A stretch of DNA of 64,000 nt, taken from contig NZ_JACLQD010000002.1 in assembly GCF_014243445.1 (NCBI RefSeq), positions 186,001 through 250,000 of the forward strand, read 5' to 3'. Origin of the DNA: Paragemmobacter straminiformis (lineage in GTDB: Bacteria > Pseudomonadota > Alphaproteobacteria > Rhodobacterales > Rhodobacteraceae). Numbering within the stretch: position 1 is the stretch's first letter; each line of letters begins with the position of its first letter. The translations under genes and the position numbers were made by a program. The notes beneath the pieces are model-generated. The model was not told the origin of the DNA and made no database searches. It saw only the letters and a list, made by a program, of their open reading frames with translations. Shown here piece after piece: positions 39,096-47,330 of this stretch.

Positions 39096-39911
39096 CTATT
39101 CCTCCAGCGCCTTGGAGGGGTCGACGCCCTCGATCGCGCACATCCGCGCCGCGTAGGAATTGGGAAGCGGCGGGTTCTTGCGCCACCACGGTTTGGTGCC
39201 GTTGGTGTAGAGGTGGACAGAGAGGGTCTGGTCGGTGAAATGCCCCTCGACGCGGCCATAGGGGTCGTAGAACACATCGTTCAACTGGAAGGGCACGGGG
39301 TAAAGCACGTCGGGCGACAGCGCCTTGTCATAGTCGCCGGTCTGCTGGGCGAACCATGTAAAGGCTTGCGGGCCAAAGGCGGTGCGTTCGGCGTTGTAGA
39401 TGCGCACGGCCTGCGGCAGCGAACGGTCCTGCTTTTCGATCTTCTTGCGCTGCTGCTTGTTGAACCATGCCGGAGCCTCGGGCAGGTTTTCGTAATAGTC
39501 GAGCAGGCGGTCGATCAGCTCGCCCTTGGGCGGGATATAGACCACGCCGCAATTGAGCGCGCCGCGGAAGCCGTGGCCTGCGAAGATGTTCTGCATCTCG
39601 TCGGGGAAGGGCTTGTGGCAATAGGCGTCGCAGTCGATCCAGACGGCGTCGATGGCCTTGATCATCTTGTAGCGGAAGACGTTCGACAGGAAGGATTCCG
39701 AGGTTTGCGCGACGATGTCGCGGTCGATGGCCATGATGTCCGAGGCGCGGCGCACCTCGACCCCTTCGGGGACATTCGTCACCTCGTCGGTGCAGTAAAG
39801 GATGGTGGGGTGACCCTGCCGGACATGGGACAGAAGGCAGATCTGGTTGAGGTAGTGGAGCCGCGTGCCGATCCAGAGGGAGGCGACGGGGCGGCGTTGG
39901 GGAACTGACAT
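39096..39911 (-). CDS. Putative capsular glycosyltransferase (GT32-like)
   Basis: A 271-residue protein. SLWIGTRLHYLNQICLLSHVRQG followed by TILYCTDE, and AVWIDCDAYCHKPFP (Asp-Cys-Asp as DxD), fit the GT32/alpha-1,4-glycosyltransferase-like fold found in capsule loci. The C-terminal HFTDQTLSVHLYTNGTKPWW resembles the closing histidine region. It precedes the FkbM gene by two bases. Specificity unknown. Confidence 0.75.
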   Translation of the reverse strand: MSVPQRRPVASLWIGTRLHYLNQICLLSHVRQGHPTILYCTDEVTNVPEGVEVRRASDIMAIDRDIVAQTSESFLSNVFRYKMIKAIDAVWIDCDAYCHKPFPDEMQNIFAGHGFRGALNCGVVYIPPKGELIDRLLDYYENLPEAPAWFNKQQRKKIEKQDRSLPQAVRIYNAERTAFGPQAFTWFAQQTGDYDKALSPDVLYPVPFQLNDVFYDPYGRVEGHFTDQTLSVHLYTNGTKPWWRKNPPLPNSYAARMCAIEGVDPSKALEE

Positions 39912-40019
39912 CGAAGCCTCGTGGTTTTTTGCCCCGTGCGGGGTTTATCGTTGGTGCGAAGAATGACCGAAGGGCGGGGCGCTGTCCAACCTTTCGCAGG
40001 GCGCAAGGCGGGTTGCGCG

Positions 40020-41921
40020 TCAGGGTGTGGGAGCGGCGACACGCCCGTAGCCACGGGTGAGCGCAGGGTCAAAGCCCCATTGCGGGCCGTGCCAGCCGTT
40101 TGCGGCAAGTGCGGCCTCGGCGGCGGGGGTGTCCTTGTGCCACGCCTCCATCCAGCGGCCCGACAGGAAGAGTTGCGCGGGCAGGGGGGAAAGGGCGGGC
40201 AGAAGCCTTGCAAGGGCGTCGGGCCCTATCGCGGGGTCTGACAGGATCAGCGCCGCGGGACGATGTTCGGCCACAAGCGCGCGCAGCCGGTCGGCAGGGG
40301 ACGTGTCATTGGACAGGTCATTGGACGGGTCACCGAACGGGCCTATCAGGCGCAGGCGGTCGGACGGCGCGCGGCCGTTCCGTTCGAGGATGCGCCCGCA
40401 AAGCAGACGCAGGGCGGGGCTATCCTCGTGCAGCAGAAGCGTCAGGTCGGGGCGGAGGCTGGCAAGATGGGCGGCAAGAAAGCCGCAGCCCGCGCCAAGG
40501 TCCAGCACCACCGCCCCTTTGGGCAGCACCTGCGGCATCCGGCGGGCAAGGCCGCGTTCGAACTTGCCCGCCGCGATGGCGGCAAGGGCGGGGGCGGTAA
40601 AGACGCGCGGATCGGCGGGCAACTCGACGCTGTGGTTGCGGACCCAGTCGAGCGGGATGTCACCCGCCGGATCATCGGGCGTGGCGCGGTAAAGGCCCGA
40701 GGGCAGGGCGGGCGGCTTTTCGGGCGGGTTGGCCTTGCGGTCCTCTTTCGCCTTGGCGCTGCGGCGCTTTTCGACCTCGGACATCAGGGCCGCGATCTTT
40801 TCGGGGTCGCGGGCCTGCGGGGGCTTGGCGGTGATTTCGCTGATCGGCACGGCCGAGGCGCGGGCAAGGTCGGCCACGAGGGCGGCATAGGCTTCGGTGG
40901 CCTTGATCTCGGCAAGGCGCGCTTCGGCCCGCGCCACGGCGGCGTGGTGCAGGCGGTTCAGGACCGGGTCTTGCAAGAGCGCGTCGATCAGGGCGTTGCG
41001 GCGGTCGGTGTAGCGCAGCATCGTGTCGTCGCGCACCTCGTTGCGGTCTTGCAGCGACCAGTAGTCGGAATTGTACTTGTCCTTCTTGTTGTTCACGTTG
41101 CCGCGCAGCTTGCGGATGGCGTAGCTGTCGACCGATTTCACCGCGTAATGGTTCAGCTGCACCCAGTCATATCCCACGGTGCGGGTGATCGAGCGCCAGC
41201 CGCGGAATTTGAAGTAATCCTCCATCACGCGGCCCGACCCGTTGAGCCATTTCACCGTGTCGGGAAAGGGCGTGTCGATGTGGCGGTTCTTCATCTTGGG
41301 GCGGTGGATGCCGAGTTTCCAGTAATCGGGATCGAATTTGAACAGGGTCTTGACGCCCCATCCCTTGTTCCAGTCCTGCGGCGCGGCAAGCAGGTATTGT
41401 TCGGTGACGGGGGCGCGCGACCAGTCGACCACCCCGCCCGAGCCGAAGATGCGCCATGTCACCACGATGCCATTGGCGTCCTGCGCGCGGGCCGAGGCGA
41501 TCAGGCTGTCGAGCGTGCCGTCGCCGTGGCGGATCGAGAGAAACTCGTCTGCGTCGAAGACCATCACCCAGTCGGAGCCGCACACGACCGGTTCTTCCTG
41601 CGCGTGGTTGAGCGCCGAGGGTTGCGGGCGGATGCCTTCGGGAATGACGTTGCGGCGGTGATGCGCGAGGCCAAGCTCTTCCAGCCGGATCAGCATGTCA
41701 TCGGTGCCGTCCGAACAGTCGTTGGTATAGACGACAAGGTCGGTGAAGCCGACGGCGAGGTGATGGGCGACCCATTCGATGACGTAGGGGCCTTCGTCCT
41801 TCATCATCGAGACGGCGGTGACCTGCCCGTGCGGGCTGATGTGGCGTTTGACGCCGAAAGGCACGGTTCCGAACAGGGCCGATGCACCGCGCGGGGGTTT
41901 TGCCTTGCGTTCCGCCTTCAT
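40020..41921 (-). CDS. GT2/GT92-like glycosyltransferase fused to a SAM methyltransferase
   Basis: About 633 residues. Residues about 35-290 are a glycosyltransferase-2-like domain (VTAVSMMKDEGPYVIEWVAHH, VVYTNDCSDGTDDM, MVFDADEFLSI as DxD). A charged linker rich in Lys, Glu and Pro (about 330-420) joins it to a C-terminal methyltransferase with motif I VLDLGAGCGFLAAHLASLRP and LLLHEDSPALRLL. The ATG at 41921 is chosen; a GTG at 41999 with GAAGGG before it is possible. One protein could thus glycosylate and methylate the same glycan. Confidence 0.78.
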   Translation of the reverse strand: MKAERKAKPPRGASALFGTVPFGVKRHISPHGQVTAVSMMKDEGPYVIEWVAHHLAVGFTDLVVYTNDCSDGTDDMLIRLEELGLAHHRRNVIPEGIRPQPSALNHAQEEPVVCGSDWVMVFDADEFLSIRHGDGTLDSLIASARAQDANGIVVTWRIFGSGGVVDWSRAPVTEQYLLAAPQDWNKGWGVKTLFKFDPDYWKLGIHRPKMKNRHIDTPFPDTVKWLNGSGRVMEDYFKFRGWRSITRTVGYDWVQLNHYAVKSVDSYAIRKLRGNVNNKKDKYNSDYWSLQDRNEVRDDTMLRYTDRRNALIDALLQDPVLNRLHHAAVARAEARLAEIKATEAYAALVADLARASAVPISEITAKPPQARDPEKIAALMSEVEKRRSAKAKEDRKANPPEKPPALPSGLYRATPDDPAGDIPLDWVRNHSVELPADPRVFTAPALAAIAAGKFERGLARRMPQVLPKGAVVLDLGAGCGFLAAHLASLRPDLTLLLHEDSPALRLLCGRILERNGRAPSDRLRLIGPFGDPSNDLSNDTSPADRLRALVAEHRPAALILSDPAIGPDALARLLPALSPLPAQLFLSGRWMEAWHKDTPAAEAALAANGWHGPQWGFDPALTRGYGRVAAPTP

Positions 41922-42059
41922 GCCCGCGTTCAAACCGGTATCCACTTCCTGCCCGCCCTTTGATGCCCATGGCTGCGCCGCTGCGTCAAGCCTTGGCACG
42001 CTTGCCCTTCGGCGGGGCCGCCCCTAGCATGGGCCGGATTTTATGAGTGAGGTCTTGCG

Positions 42060-42863
42060 ATGACTACCCCGATGACCCAAGCGGTCGCGCGCCGTCTGGG
42101 CGAATTGCTGAAGGGCGAACCTTCGATGGGGGCGCTGAACGCGGCGCTGCGGCATCTGGCGAAATGGCGCGCGCAGGTGTTGGAGAACACGCTTGTAAAA
42201 CGCTCGGGCGAGGTGGTGCTTTCGGGGCCGTTCAAGGGGTTGCGCTATGCGGTGCGGGCATCGGAAGGGTCGCGCAACGCGCGGCTGATCGGCTGTTACG
42301 AGGCGGGTTTGCACAAGGTGGTCGAAGAGATCGTGGCGGGCGGCTACGGGCTGGTCGTCGATGTCGGCAGCGCCGAGGGCTATTACGCCACGGGGCTTGC
42401 GATGCGTATGCCTGCGGCGCGGGTGCTGGCGCGCGACGTCGACCCCAAGGCGCGCGAGGCCTGTGCCGCGATGGCGGCGGCGAACGGGCTTTCGGAGCGG
42501 GTCGAGATCGGCGGCGCGTTCAACCATGCCGATTTCGCCATCTGCGCGGGGCAAAGGACGGTCGTTGTCTGCGATATCGAGGGGGCCGAGGGAGAGTTGC
42601 TCGACCCCGTGGCTGCCCCCGACCTGCGCCATGCCGACATTCTGGTCGAGGTGCATGAGGGGATGCGTCCGGGGTTGCTGGCGCAATTGACGGGGCGGTT
42701 TTCGCCCACGCATGAGGTGCTGCGGATCGACCGCAGGCTTGATGACAGCGGAATGCCCGACTGGACGCAGGAGCTGGGCGATCTCGACCGGTTGCTGCTG
42801 ATGTGGGAGTGGCGGTCCACGCCGACCCCGTGGCTGTGGATGCGGCGGAGGGCCGGGGCATGA
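42060..42863 (+). CDS. SAM-dependent methyltransferase, FkbM-like
   Basis: A 267-residue protein with motif I VVDVGSAEGYYATGLAMRMP, the acidic loop VLARDVDPKAREAC, and VVVCDIEGAEGELLDP resembling the FkbM DIEGAE signature. The start follows GAGGTCTTGCG. Its TGA overlaps the ATG of the next glycosyltransferase. It is divergent from the GT2-methyltransferase fusion. The target is probably a sugar in the glycan made here. Confidence 0.8.
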   Translation: MTTPMTQAVARRLGELLKGEPSMGALNAALRHLAKWRAQVLENTLVKRSGEVVLSGPFKGLRYAVRASEGSRNARLIGCYEAGLHKVVEEIVAGGYGLVVDVGSAEGYYATGLAMRMPAARVLARDVDPKAREACAAMAAANGLSERVEIGGAFNHADFAICAGQRTVVVCDIEGAEGELLDPVAAPDLRHADILVEVHEGMRPGLLAQLTGRFSPTHEVLRIDRRLDDSGMPDWTQELGDLDRLLLMWEWRSTPTPWLWMRRRAGA

Positions 42864-44506
42864 GCCGGGATCGCAACGCGGCCATCTGGTTCGCGCCGGA
42901 CGGGTTCGACCCGAAAAAGGGCGTCAACGGGCGGCGGATGGCGGGCGAGAGCTTCATCCGCGGGTTCTTCCGCCATGCGGCGGTCGAGGAATTCGTCGGG
43001 CTGACCTATGGGCCGACCGATGCCGATGCCTTTGGCAGGCTGGCGGCGGATTGCGGGGTCACGGCCCCCGTGCGCCCCGTGCGTCTGGATGATGCCCGCG
43101 CGATCGATCCGGTGGGGACGGTCTATTTCTCGGGCCCCAACTACGCGCCGGAAACATGGCGGCGCGAGCTGTGGGGGGCCACGCGCTATTCGATTTGCGG
43201 GATCACCCATACCATCTCGACCAAGGCGGTGATGGAGGGGTTCTGGCATCTGCGGGCGGCGCCGCAGACGGAATGGGACGCGGTGATCTGCACCTCGCGC
43301 GCGGTGCATTCGGCGCTGTCGGTGCAGTTCGACCTGATCGACGCGCATCTGAAGCGCCGTTTCGGCGGGGTGCCGCCGCGCCCGCAAATGCCGGTGCTGC
43401 CGCTGGGGATCGATTGCGACGATTTCGCGCCCGACCCCGCGGCAGGGGCGGCGCTGCGGGCAAGGCTGGGGATCGCCGAGGGGGATATCGTCGCGACCAT
43501 CGTGGCGCGGATGAGCCCGCACGAGAAGTTCGACCCGCTGCCTGTCTATCTGGCATTGCAGCAGGCGCAGGCAGGGACGGGGCAAAGGCTGCATCTGCTG
43601 CTTTACGGCAATTTCCCCGACGGCTATTCCGAGCGGGTGTTCAAGAGTGCCGCCCCGAAGCTGATGCCTGATGTGGGCTTTCACCATCTGCCGCACGAGG
43701 GGGCCGCGCTGCGGCGGGCGGCGCTGTCGGCGGGGCAGATGTTCCTGTTTCCCATCGACAATTTGCAGGAAAGCTTTGGCCTTGCGCCGGTCGAGGGGAT
43801 GGCGGCGGGGTTGCCGGTCGTCGCCTCGGACTGGGACGGGATCCGGGATACGGTGGACGAGGCTTCGGGCTTTCGCATTCCGACGCTGGGGGGGCGGGCG
43901 GAACATACCACGCTTTACGGGCTGCGCCATGCGGGGGGCACGGACAATTACGTGCAATACCTCAGCCAGAATTCGGCGATGACCGAGCTTTCGGTTGCCG
44001 GAATGGCGCGGGCGGTGCGCGCCCTGATGCAGAACCCCGATCTGCGGGCGCGGATGGGGGCTGCGGCGCTGGCGCGGGCGCGGGGGGTGTTCGACTGGTC
44101 GGTTATCATTCCGCAAATGCAGGACCTGTTTGCCGAGCTGGCCGCGATCCGCAAGGCGGCGGACCCTGCGCGGCACCCCCCGATTTCGCCCCATCACATG
44201 CCGGTCGCCCCGTCGCCGATGGTGATGTTTGACAGCTTCCCCTCGGGCCATCTTGCCAAGGATTCGCCGCACAGATACGCGCCGCGCCCCGTGACGGCGG
44301 GGCTGGCCGAGGTCTGGGCCTTGCGCGACTATGCCAAGACGGGCCGCGAGTTCGAGCCGCTGGCGCTGGTCGAGCGGGTTCTGGTGGCGGTGGCGGAAGC
44401 GGCCGGCGGGGCCACGGCGGCGGAAGTTGCGGCGGGGCTGCAAATTCCGGTAACACGGGTCGAGCGTTGCCTGCTATGGCTGCTGAAATACGACTTCATC
44501 GGATGA
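42860..44506 (+). CDS. GT4-family glycosyltransferase with C-terminal extension
   Basis: A 548-residue protein. The GT-B donor domain shows [23 protein letters not shown] and an E-x7-E motif in [23 protein letters not shown]. The N-terminal half ([31 protein letters not shown]) is the acceptor part. About 100 residues after the catalytic fold (from SPHHMPVAP) form an extra domain ending in a helix-turn-helix-like segment [29 protein letters not shown], unusual for GT4 enzymes. It is coupled to the methyltransferase upstream and lies four bases before the SDR gene. Confidence 0.82.
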   Translation: MSRDRNAAIWFAPDGFDPKKGVNGRRMAGESFIRGFFRHAAVEEFVGLTYGPTDADAFGRLAADCGVTAPVRPVRLDDARAIDPVGTVYFSGPNYAPETWRRELWGATRYSICGITHTISTKAVMEGFWHLRAAPQTEWDAVICTSRAVHSALSVQFDLIDAHLKRRFGGVPPRPQMPVLPLGIDCDDFAPDPAAGAALRARLGIAEGDIVATIVARMSPHEKFDPLPVYLALQQAQAGTGQRLHLLLYGNFPDGYSERVFKSAAPKLMPDVGFHHLPHEGAALRRAALSAGQMFLFPIDNLQESFGLAPVEGMAAGLPVVASDWDGIRDTVDEASGFRIPTLGGRAEHTTLYGLRHAGGTDNYVQYLSQNSAMTELSVAGMARAVRALMQNPDLRARMGAAALARARGVFDWSVIIPQMQDLFAELAAIRKAADPARHPPISPHHMPVAPSPMVMFDSFPSGHLAKDSPHRYAPRPVTAGLAEVWALRDYAKTGREFEPLALVERVLVAVAEAAGGATAAEVAAGLQIPVTRVERCLLWLLKYDFIG

Positions 44507-44510
44507 TCCC

Positions 44511-45245
44511 ATGACAAAGACGATCCTGATCACCGGTGCCGGAAGCGGCATCGGGCGCGCCACGGCACGGGCCTTCATGGCGGCAGGGTGGCGCGTGGCG
44601 CTGCTCGGGCGGCGCGAGGGGGCGCTGGTGGAAACGGCGGCGGGGGCGGATGCGCTGGTGCTGCCCTGCGACGTGACCGATGCGGGGCAGGTCGAGGCGG
44701 CTTTCGCAACGCTCGAGGCCGGGTTCGGGCGGCTGGACGTTCTGTTCAACAACGCGGGCCAGTCCTTGCCCGCAGCCCCCATCGACGAGATCGCGGTCGA
44801 GGATTGGTTGCAGCTTTCGGGGGTGAACATCACCGGCATGTTCCTTTGCGCCCGCGCGGCCTTTGGCCTGATGCGGCGGCAATCGCCGCAAGGCGGGCGG
44901 ATCATCAACAACGGCTCGATCTCGGCCCATGTGCCAAGACCGGGGTCGGCGCCCTATACCATGTCGAAACACGCGGTGACGGGGCTGACGCGGACGCTGG
45001 GGCTGGACGGACGCCGGTTCGACATCGCCTGCGGGCAGATCGACATCGGCAATGCCATGACCGATATGGCGGCGGCCTTTACCAAGGGCGTGCCGCAGGC
45101 GGACGGGTCGATCAAGGTCGAGCCGGTGATGGATGTGGCCCATGTCGCCGATGCCGTGCTGCACATGGCGGGCTTGCCACTTTCGGTGAACGTGCCGTTC
45201 CTGACGATCATGGCGCGGGACATGCCCTTTATCGGTCGGGGTTAA
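44511..45245 (+). CDS. Short-chain dehydrogenase/reductase
   Basis: A 244-residue classical SDR: cofactor loop [16 protein letters not shown] at the Rossmann edge, catalytic Ser in [10 protein letters not shown], and Tyr/Lys in [10 protein letters not shown]. Arg-Arg after the second strand (LLGRREGAL) suggests NADP preference. The start is four bases after the glycosyltransferase stop. The 3' end overlaps that of the convergent SqrR gene by four bases. The substrate is not known; it could be a sugar nucleotide or a general ketone. Confidence 0.88.
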   Translation: MTKTILITGAGSGIGRATARAFMAAGWRVALLGRREGALVETAAGADALVLPCDVTDAGQVEAAFATLEAGFGRLDVLFNNAGQSLPAAPIDEIAVEDWLQLSGVNITGMFLCARAAFGLMRRQSPQGGRIINNGSISAHVPRPGSAPYTMSKHAVTGLTRTLGLDGRRFDIACGQIDIGNAMTDMAAAFTKGVPQADGSIKVEPVMDVAHVADAVLHMAGLPLSVNVPFLTIMARDMPFIGRG

Positions 45246-45601
45246 CCGGCCTTGGCCGGCCCGCAGAACATGTCATAGACCAGTGCGATGGTGCTGCGGA
45301 CCTTGGGGTCCTCGATCGAGTAGTAGATTGCCTTGCCGTCGCGCCGTGCCGAGACCAGCCCTTCGAGGCGCAGGCGGGCAAGCTGCTGGCTGACGGCGGC
45401 CTGACGGCTGTCGAGCAGGCGTTCGAGTTCGGTCACCGACTTTTCTCCCGCCGAGAGATGGCACAGGATCATCAGCCGCCCCTCATGCGCGAGGGCCTTG
45501 AGGAAATCGGCAGCCTCGGTCGCGCGCGCGGTCATGGCGTCGGGCGGAACCGGCGCGTCGGGCGCGATTTGGGCGGACGTCGGGATGGCGGTCGGGGGCA
45601 T
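45242..45601 (-). CDS. sqrR: SqrR/BigR-type persulfide-sensing ArsR repressor
   Basis: A 119-residue winged-helix protein. The DNA-binding helices read [29 protein letters not shown], followed by the wing [13 protein letters not shown]. Cys47 (ILCHLS) and Cys113 (YDMFCG) stand 66 residues apart, the same spacing as Cys41 and Cys107 of R. capsulatus SqrR, which form a tetrasulfide bridge with sulfide-derived persulfide. The metal sites of classic ArsR proteins are absent. Start chosen at 45601 (MPPTAIPT); a later ATG at 45538 is possible. Its probable targets include the sulfur operon at 9673-11897, 34 kb away. Confidence 0.8.
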   Translation of the reverse strand: MPPTAIPTSAQIAPDAPVPPDAMTARATEAADFLKALAHEGRLMILCHLSAGEKSVTELERLLDSRQAAVSQQLARLRLEGLVSARRDGKAIYYSIEDPKVRSTIALVYDMFCGPAKAG

Positions 45602-45656
45602 GGAATACCGGTTGCGATGGGATTTTGCCCCCCTTGCATAGCACAGGCGGCGCAAG

Positions 45657-45688
45657 GGGGCGAGAGGCGGGGTTCTGCGTCTCGCCCC
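45657..45688 (-). terminator. Hairpin between flavin reductase and sqrR genes
   Basis: GGGGCGAGA and TCTCGCCCC form a perfect nine-pair stem around a 14-base loop, 16 bases after the flavin-reductase stop on the minus strand. It probably separates that gene from sqrR. Confidence 0.5.
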
Positions 45689-45703
45689 GCGCGCTTTGGC
45701 CTT

Positions 45704-46216
45704 TCAGGCCGCGAAGCCGCCGAAGTGGCCTTGGGAAAAGACGAGCGGCGCGCCCTGACGGAAGCTGGCTGCCAGAACGCGGCCAAGCAGGATCAGGTGG
45801 TCGCCGCCGTCGAGCGCGCGGTCGAGCGCGCAGTCGAACCGCGCCAGCGTGCCGCCGATGAGAGGGGTGCCGCCGTGCCCTGCGGCGAGGGGCAGCCCCT
45901 CGAACCCCGCGCCGCCACGGGTGAAGCGGGCGGCGAGGTCGCGTTCATCGGCCCCGAGGATGTGGATGGCGAAGTTCTGCGCCGCCGAAAAGGACGCAAA
46001 ACGCGACGAGCTGCGCGCGATGGACCAAAGCACCAGCGCAGGATCGAGCGAGACCGAGGCGAAGCTGTTTGCGGTGATGCCGACGGGGCCGTCCTTTGTG
46101 AGGCAGGTGATCACGGTCACGCCGGTCGCAAAGCGGCCAAGCGCGTCGCGCAAGAGGCGCGGGTCGGATGTGGCGGGCTGGAATTCCGCGTCTTGCGGGT
46201 GGTCGATACTCTGCAC
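45704..46216 (-). CDS. Flavin reductase-like domain protein
   Basis: A 170-residue single-domain flavin reductase family protein: LGRFATGVTVITCL, GITANSFASVSLDPALVLWSI, FAIHILGADERDLAARF and LDGGDHLILLGRVL match the FMN-binding split-barrel fold. Such proteins supply reduced flavin to two-component monooxygenases; no monooxygenase is adjacent. A GTG start at 46216 follows GAGG by six bases. A 20-bp perfect dyad lies 21-40 bases upstream. Confidence 0.85.
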   Translation of the reverse strand: MQSIDHPQDAEFQPATSDPRLLRDALGRFATGVTVITCLTKDGPVGITANSFASVSLDPALVLWSIARSSSRFASFSAAQNFAIHILGADERDLAARFTRGGAGFEGLPLAAGHGGTPLIGGTLARFDCALDRALDGGDHLILLGRVLAASFRQGAPLVFSQGHFGGFAA

Positions 46217-46236
46217 GGACGGCCTCTGGAGTTATG

Positions 46237-46256
46237 TTTCCCTGACATAAGGGAAA
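46237..46256. promoter_or_regulatory. Dyad TTTCCCT-N6-AGGGAAA before the flavin reductase gene
   Basis: TTTCCCTGACATAAGGGAAA has perfect seven-base arms, and an overlapping TTATGT-N7-ACATAA dyad spans 46232-46250. It lies in the divergent gap between the flavin reductase and PHP-domain genes and is a candidate operator. Confidence 0.45.
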
Positions 46257-46343
46257 AGTCCGCCACGGCAATGGGCGATCGCTGTCACTGGACCTTTGCG
46301 TTCGCATGGATAGGCTCTGCCGCGACAACCGAGGGAGACTCGC

Positions 46344-47291
46344 ATGCGCCTTTCCGCATTCACCGCACCGGGCCGTTTCTGGCGCGGCAACCTGCACACG
46401 CATTCCACCCGTTCGGACGGGGTGCTCTCGCCCGAGGAAGTGTGCCGCCGCTATCGTGCCGAGGGCTATGATTTTCTGGCGCTGACCGACCATTTCGTGG
46501 GGATGTGGGGCTATCCCATCGTCGATACCGTGCCGTTCCGCGCCGAGGGGTTCACCACGATTCTGGGGGCCGAGCTGCATTCGGGGGCGATGGCGAACGG
46601 CGAGTTGTGGCATATCCTTGCCGTGGGCCTGCCGCCCGATTTCGCGCCGTCGAACAGCCCCGATTTCGTGCCACGCGCCGATCAGGAAAGCGCGGCCGAG
46701 ATCGCGGCGCGGGCGGTGGCGGCGGGGGCCTTTGTCGCCATCGCCCATCCGCAATGGTCGGGGCTGACGCTGGCCGATGCGCGGGCGGTCACGGCGGCCC
46801 ATGCGGTCGAGGTCTATAACCACGGCTGCGCCACGGGGTGCGACCGGCCCGACGGCTTTGCCATCGCCGACCTGCTGCTGACCGAGGGGCGCAAGCTGAG
46901 CATGATCGCCACCGATGACGCGCATTTCTCGGAGCCTGACCATTTCGGCGGCTGGGTCATGGTGAAATCGGAAGCGAACGAGCCTGCGGCCCTGCTGGCG
47001 GCGTTGAAGCGGGGCGAGTTCTATTCGAGCCAGGGCCCGGAATTGCGCGATGTCCGGATCGAGGGGGATGTGGTGGTCGTCGAAAGCTCGGCCGTCGCGT
47101 CGGTCATCGTGCAGGGATGGGGCACGGGGGCAAAGGGTGTTCACGGGCATTCGATGACGCGGACGGAAGTGCCGCTGCAACGCTTGCTCAACAGCCCGTG
47201 GCTGCGGGTGTCGGTGATCGATGCGGCGGGAAAGCGGGCCTGGTCGAACCCGTTCTGGCGCGAGGTCGATGCGGGCAATCCGCGCGTGTGA
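46344..47291 (+). CDS. PHP-domain metal-dependent phosphoesterase-like protein
   Basis: A 315-residue protein with PHP metal-binding motifs in order: NLHTHSTRSDG, FLALTDHFVG, FVAIAHPQWSG and MIATDDAHF. The family cleaves phosphoesters with two or three metal ions, but many single-domain members have unknown substrates. The C-terminal 80 residues form a beta-rich domain (VRIEGDVVVVESSAVASVIVQGWG). GGGAGACTCGC precedes the ATG. A strong terminator follows, shared with the convergent hutU gene. Confidence 0.83.
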   Translation: MRLSAFTAPGRFWRGNLHTHSTRSDGVLSPEEVCRRYRAEGYDFLALTDHFVGMWGYPIVDTVPFRAEGFTTILGAELHSGAMANGELWHILAVGLPPDFAPSNSPDFVPRADQESAAEIAARAVAAGAFVAIAHPQWSGLTLADARAVTAAHAVEVYNHGCATGCDRPDGFAIADLLLTEGRKLSMIATDDAHFSEPDHFGGWVMVKSEANEPAALLAALKRGEFYSSQGPELRDVRIEGDVVVVESSAVASVIVQGWGTGAKGVHGHSMTRTEVPLQRLLNSPWLRVSVIDAAGKRAWSNPFWREVDAGNPRV

Positions 47292-47301
47292 CGGCGGGGT
47301 C

Positions 47302-47325
47302 GGGGGGCTTTGCGCCCCCCTTTTT
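47302..47325. terminator. Terminator between PHP-domain gene and hutU
   Basis: GGGGGGC-TTTGC-GCCCCCC followed by TTTTT on the plus strand: a strong intrinsic terminator 11 bases after the PHP-domain stop. It is a loop variant of the hairpins at 3362 and 53881. Confidence 0.8.
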
Positions 47326-47330
47326 CGCGG

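Noticed and set aside
39932-39943. CCCC-GTGC-GGGG hairpin with T-rich flank upstream of the GT32-like gene
   Set aside because: The T tract is on the wrong side for a terminator of the neighbouring minus-strand gene, and the stem is only four pairs.
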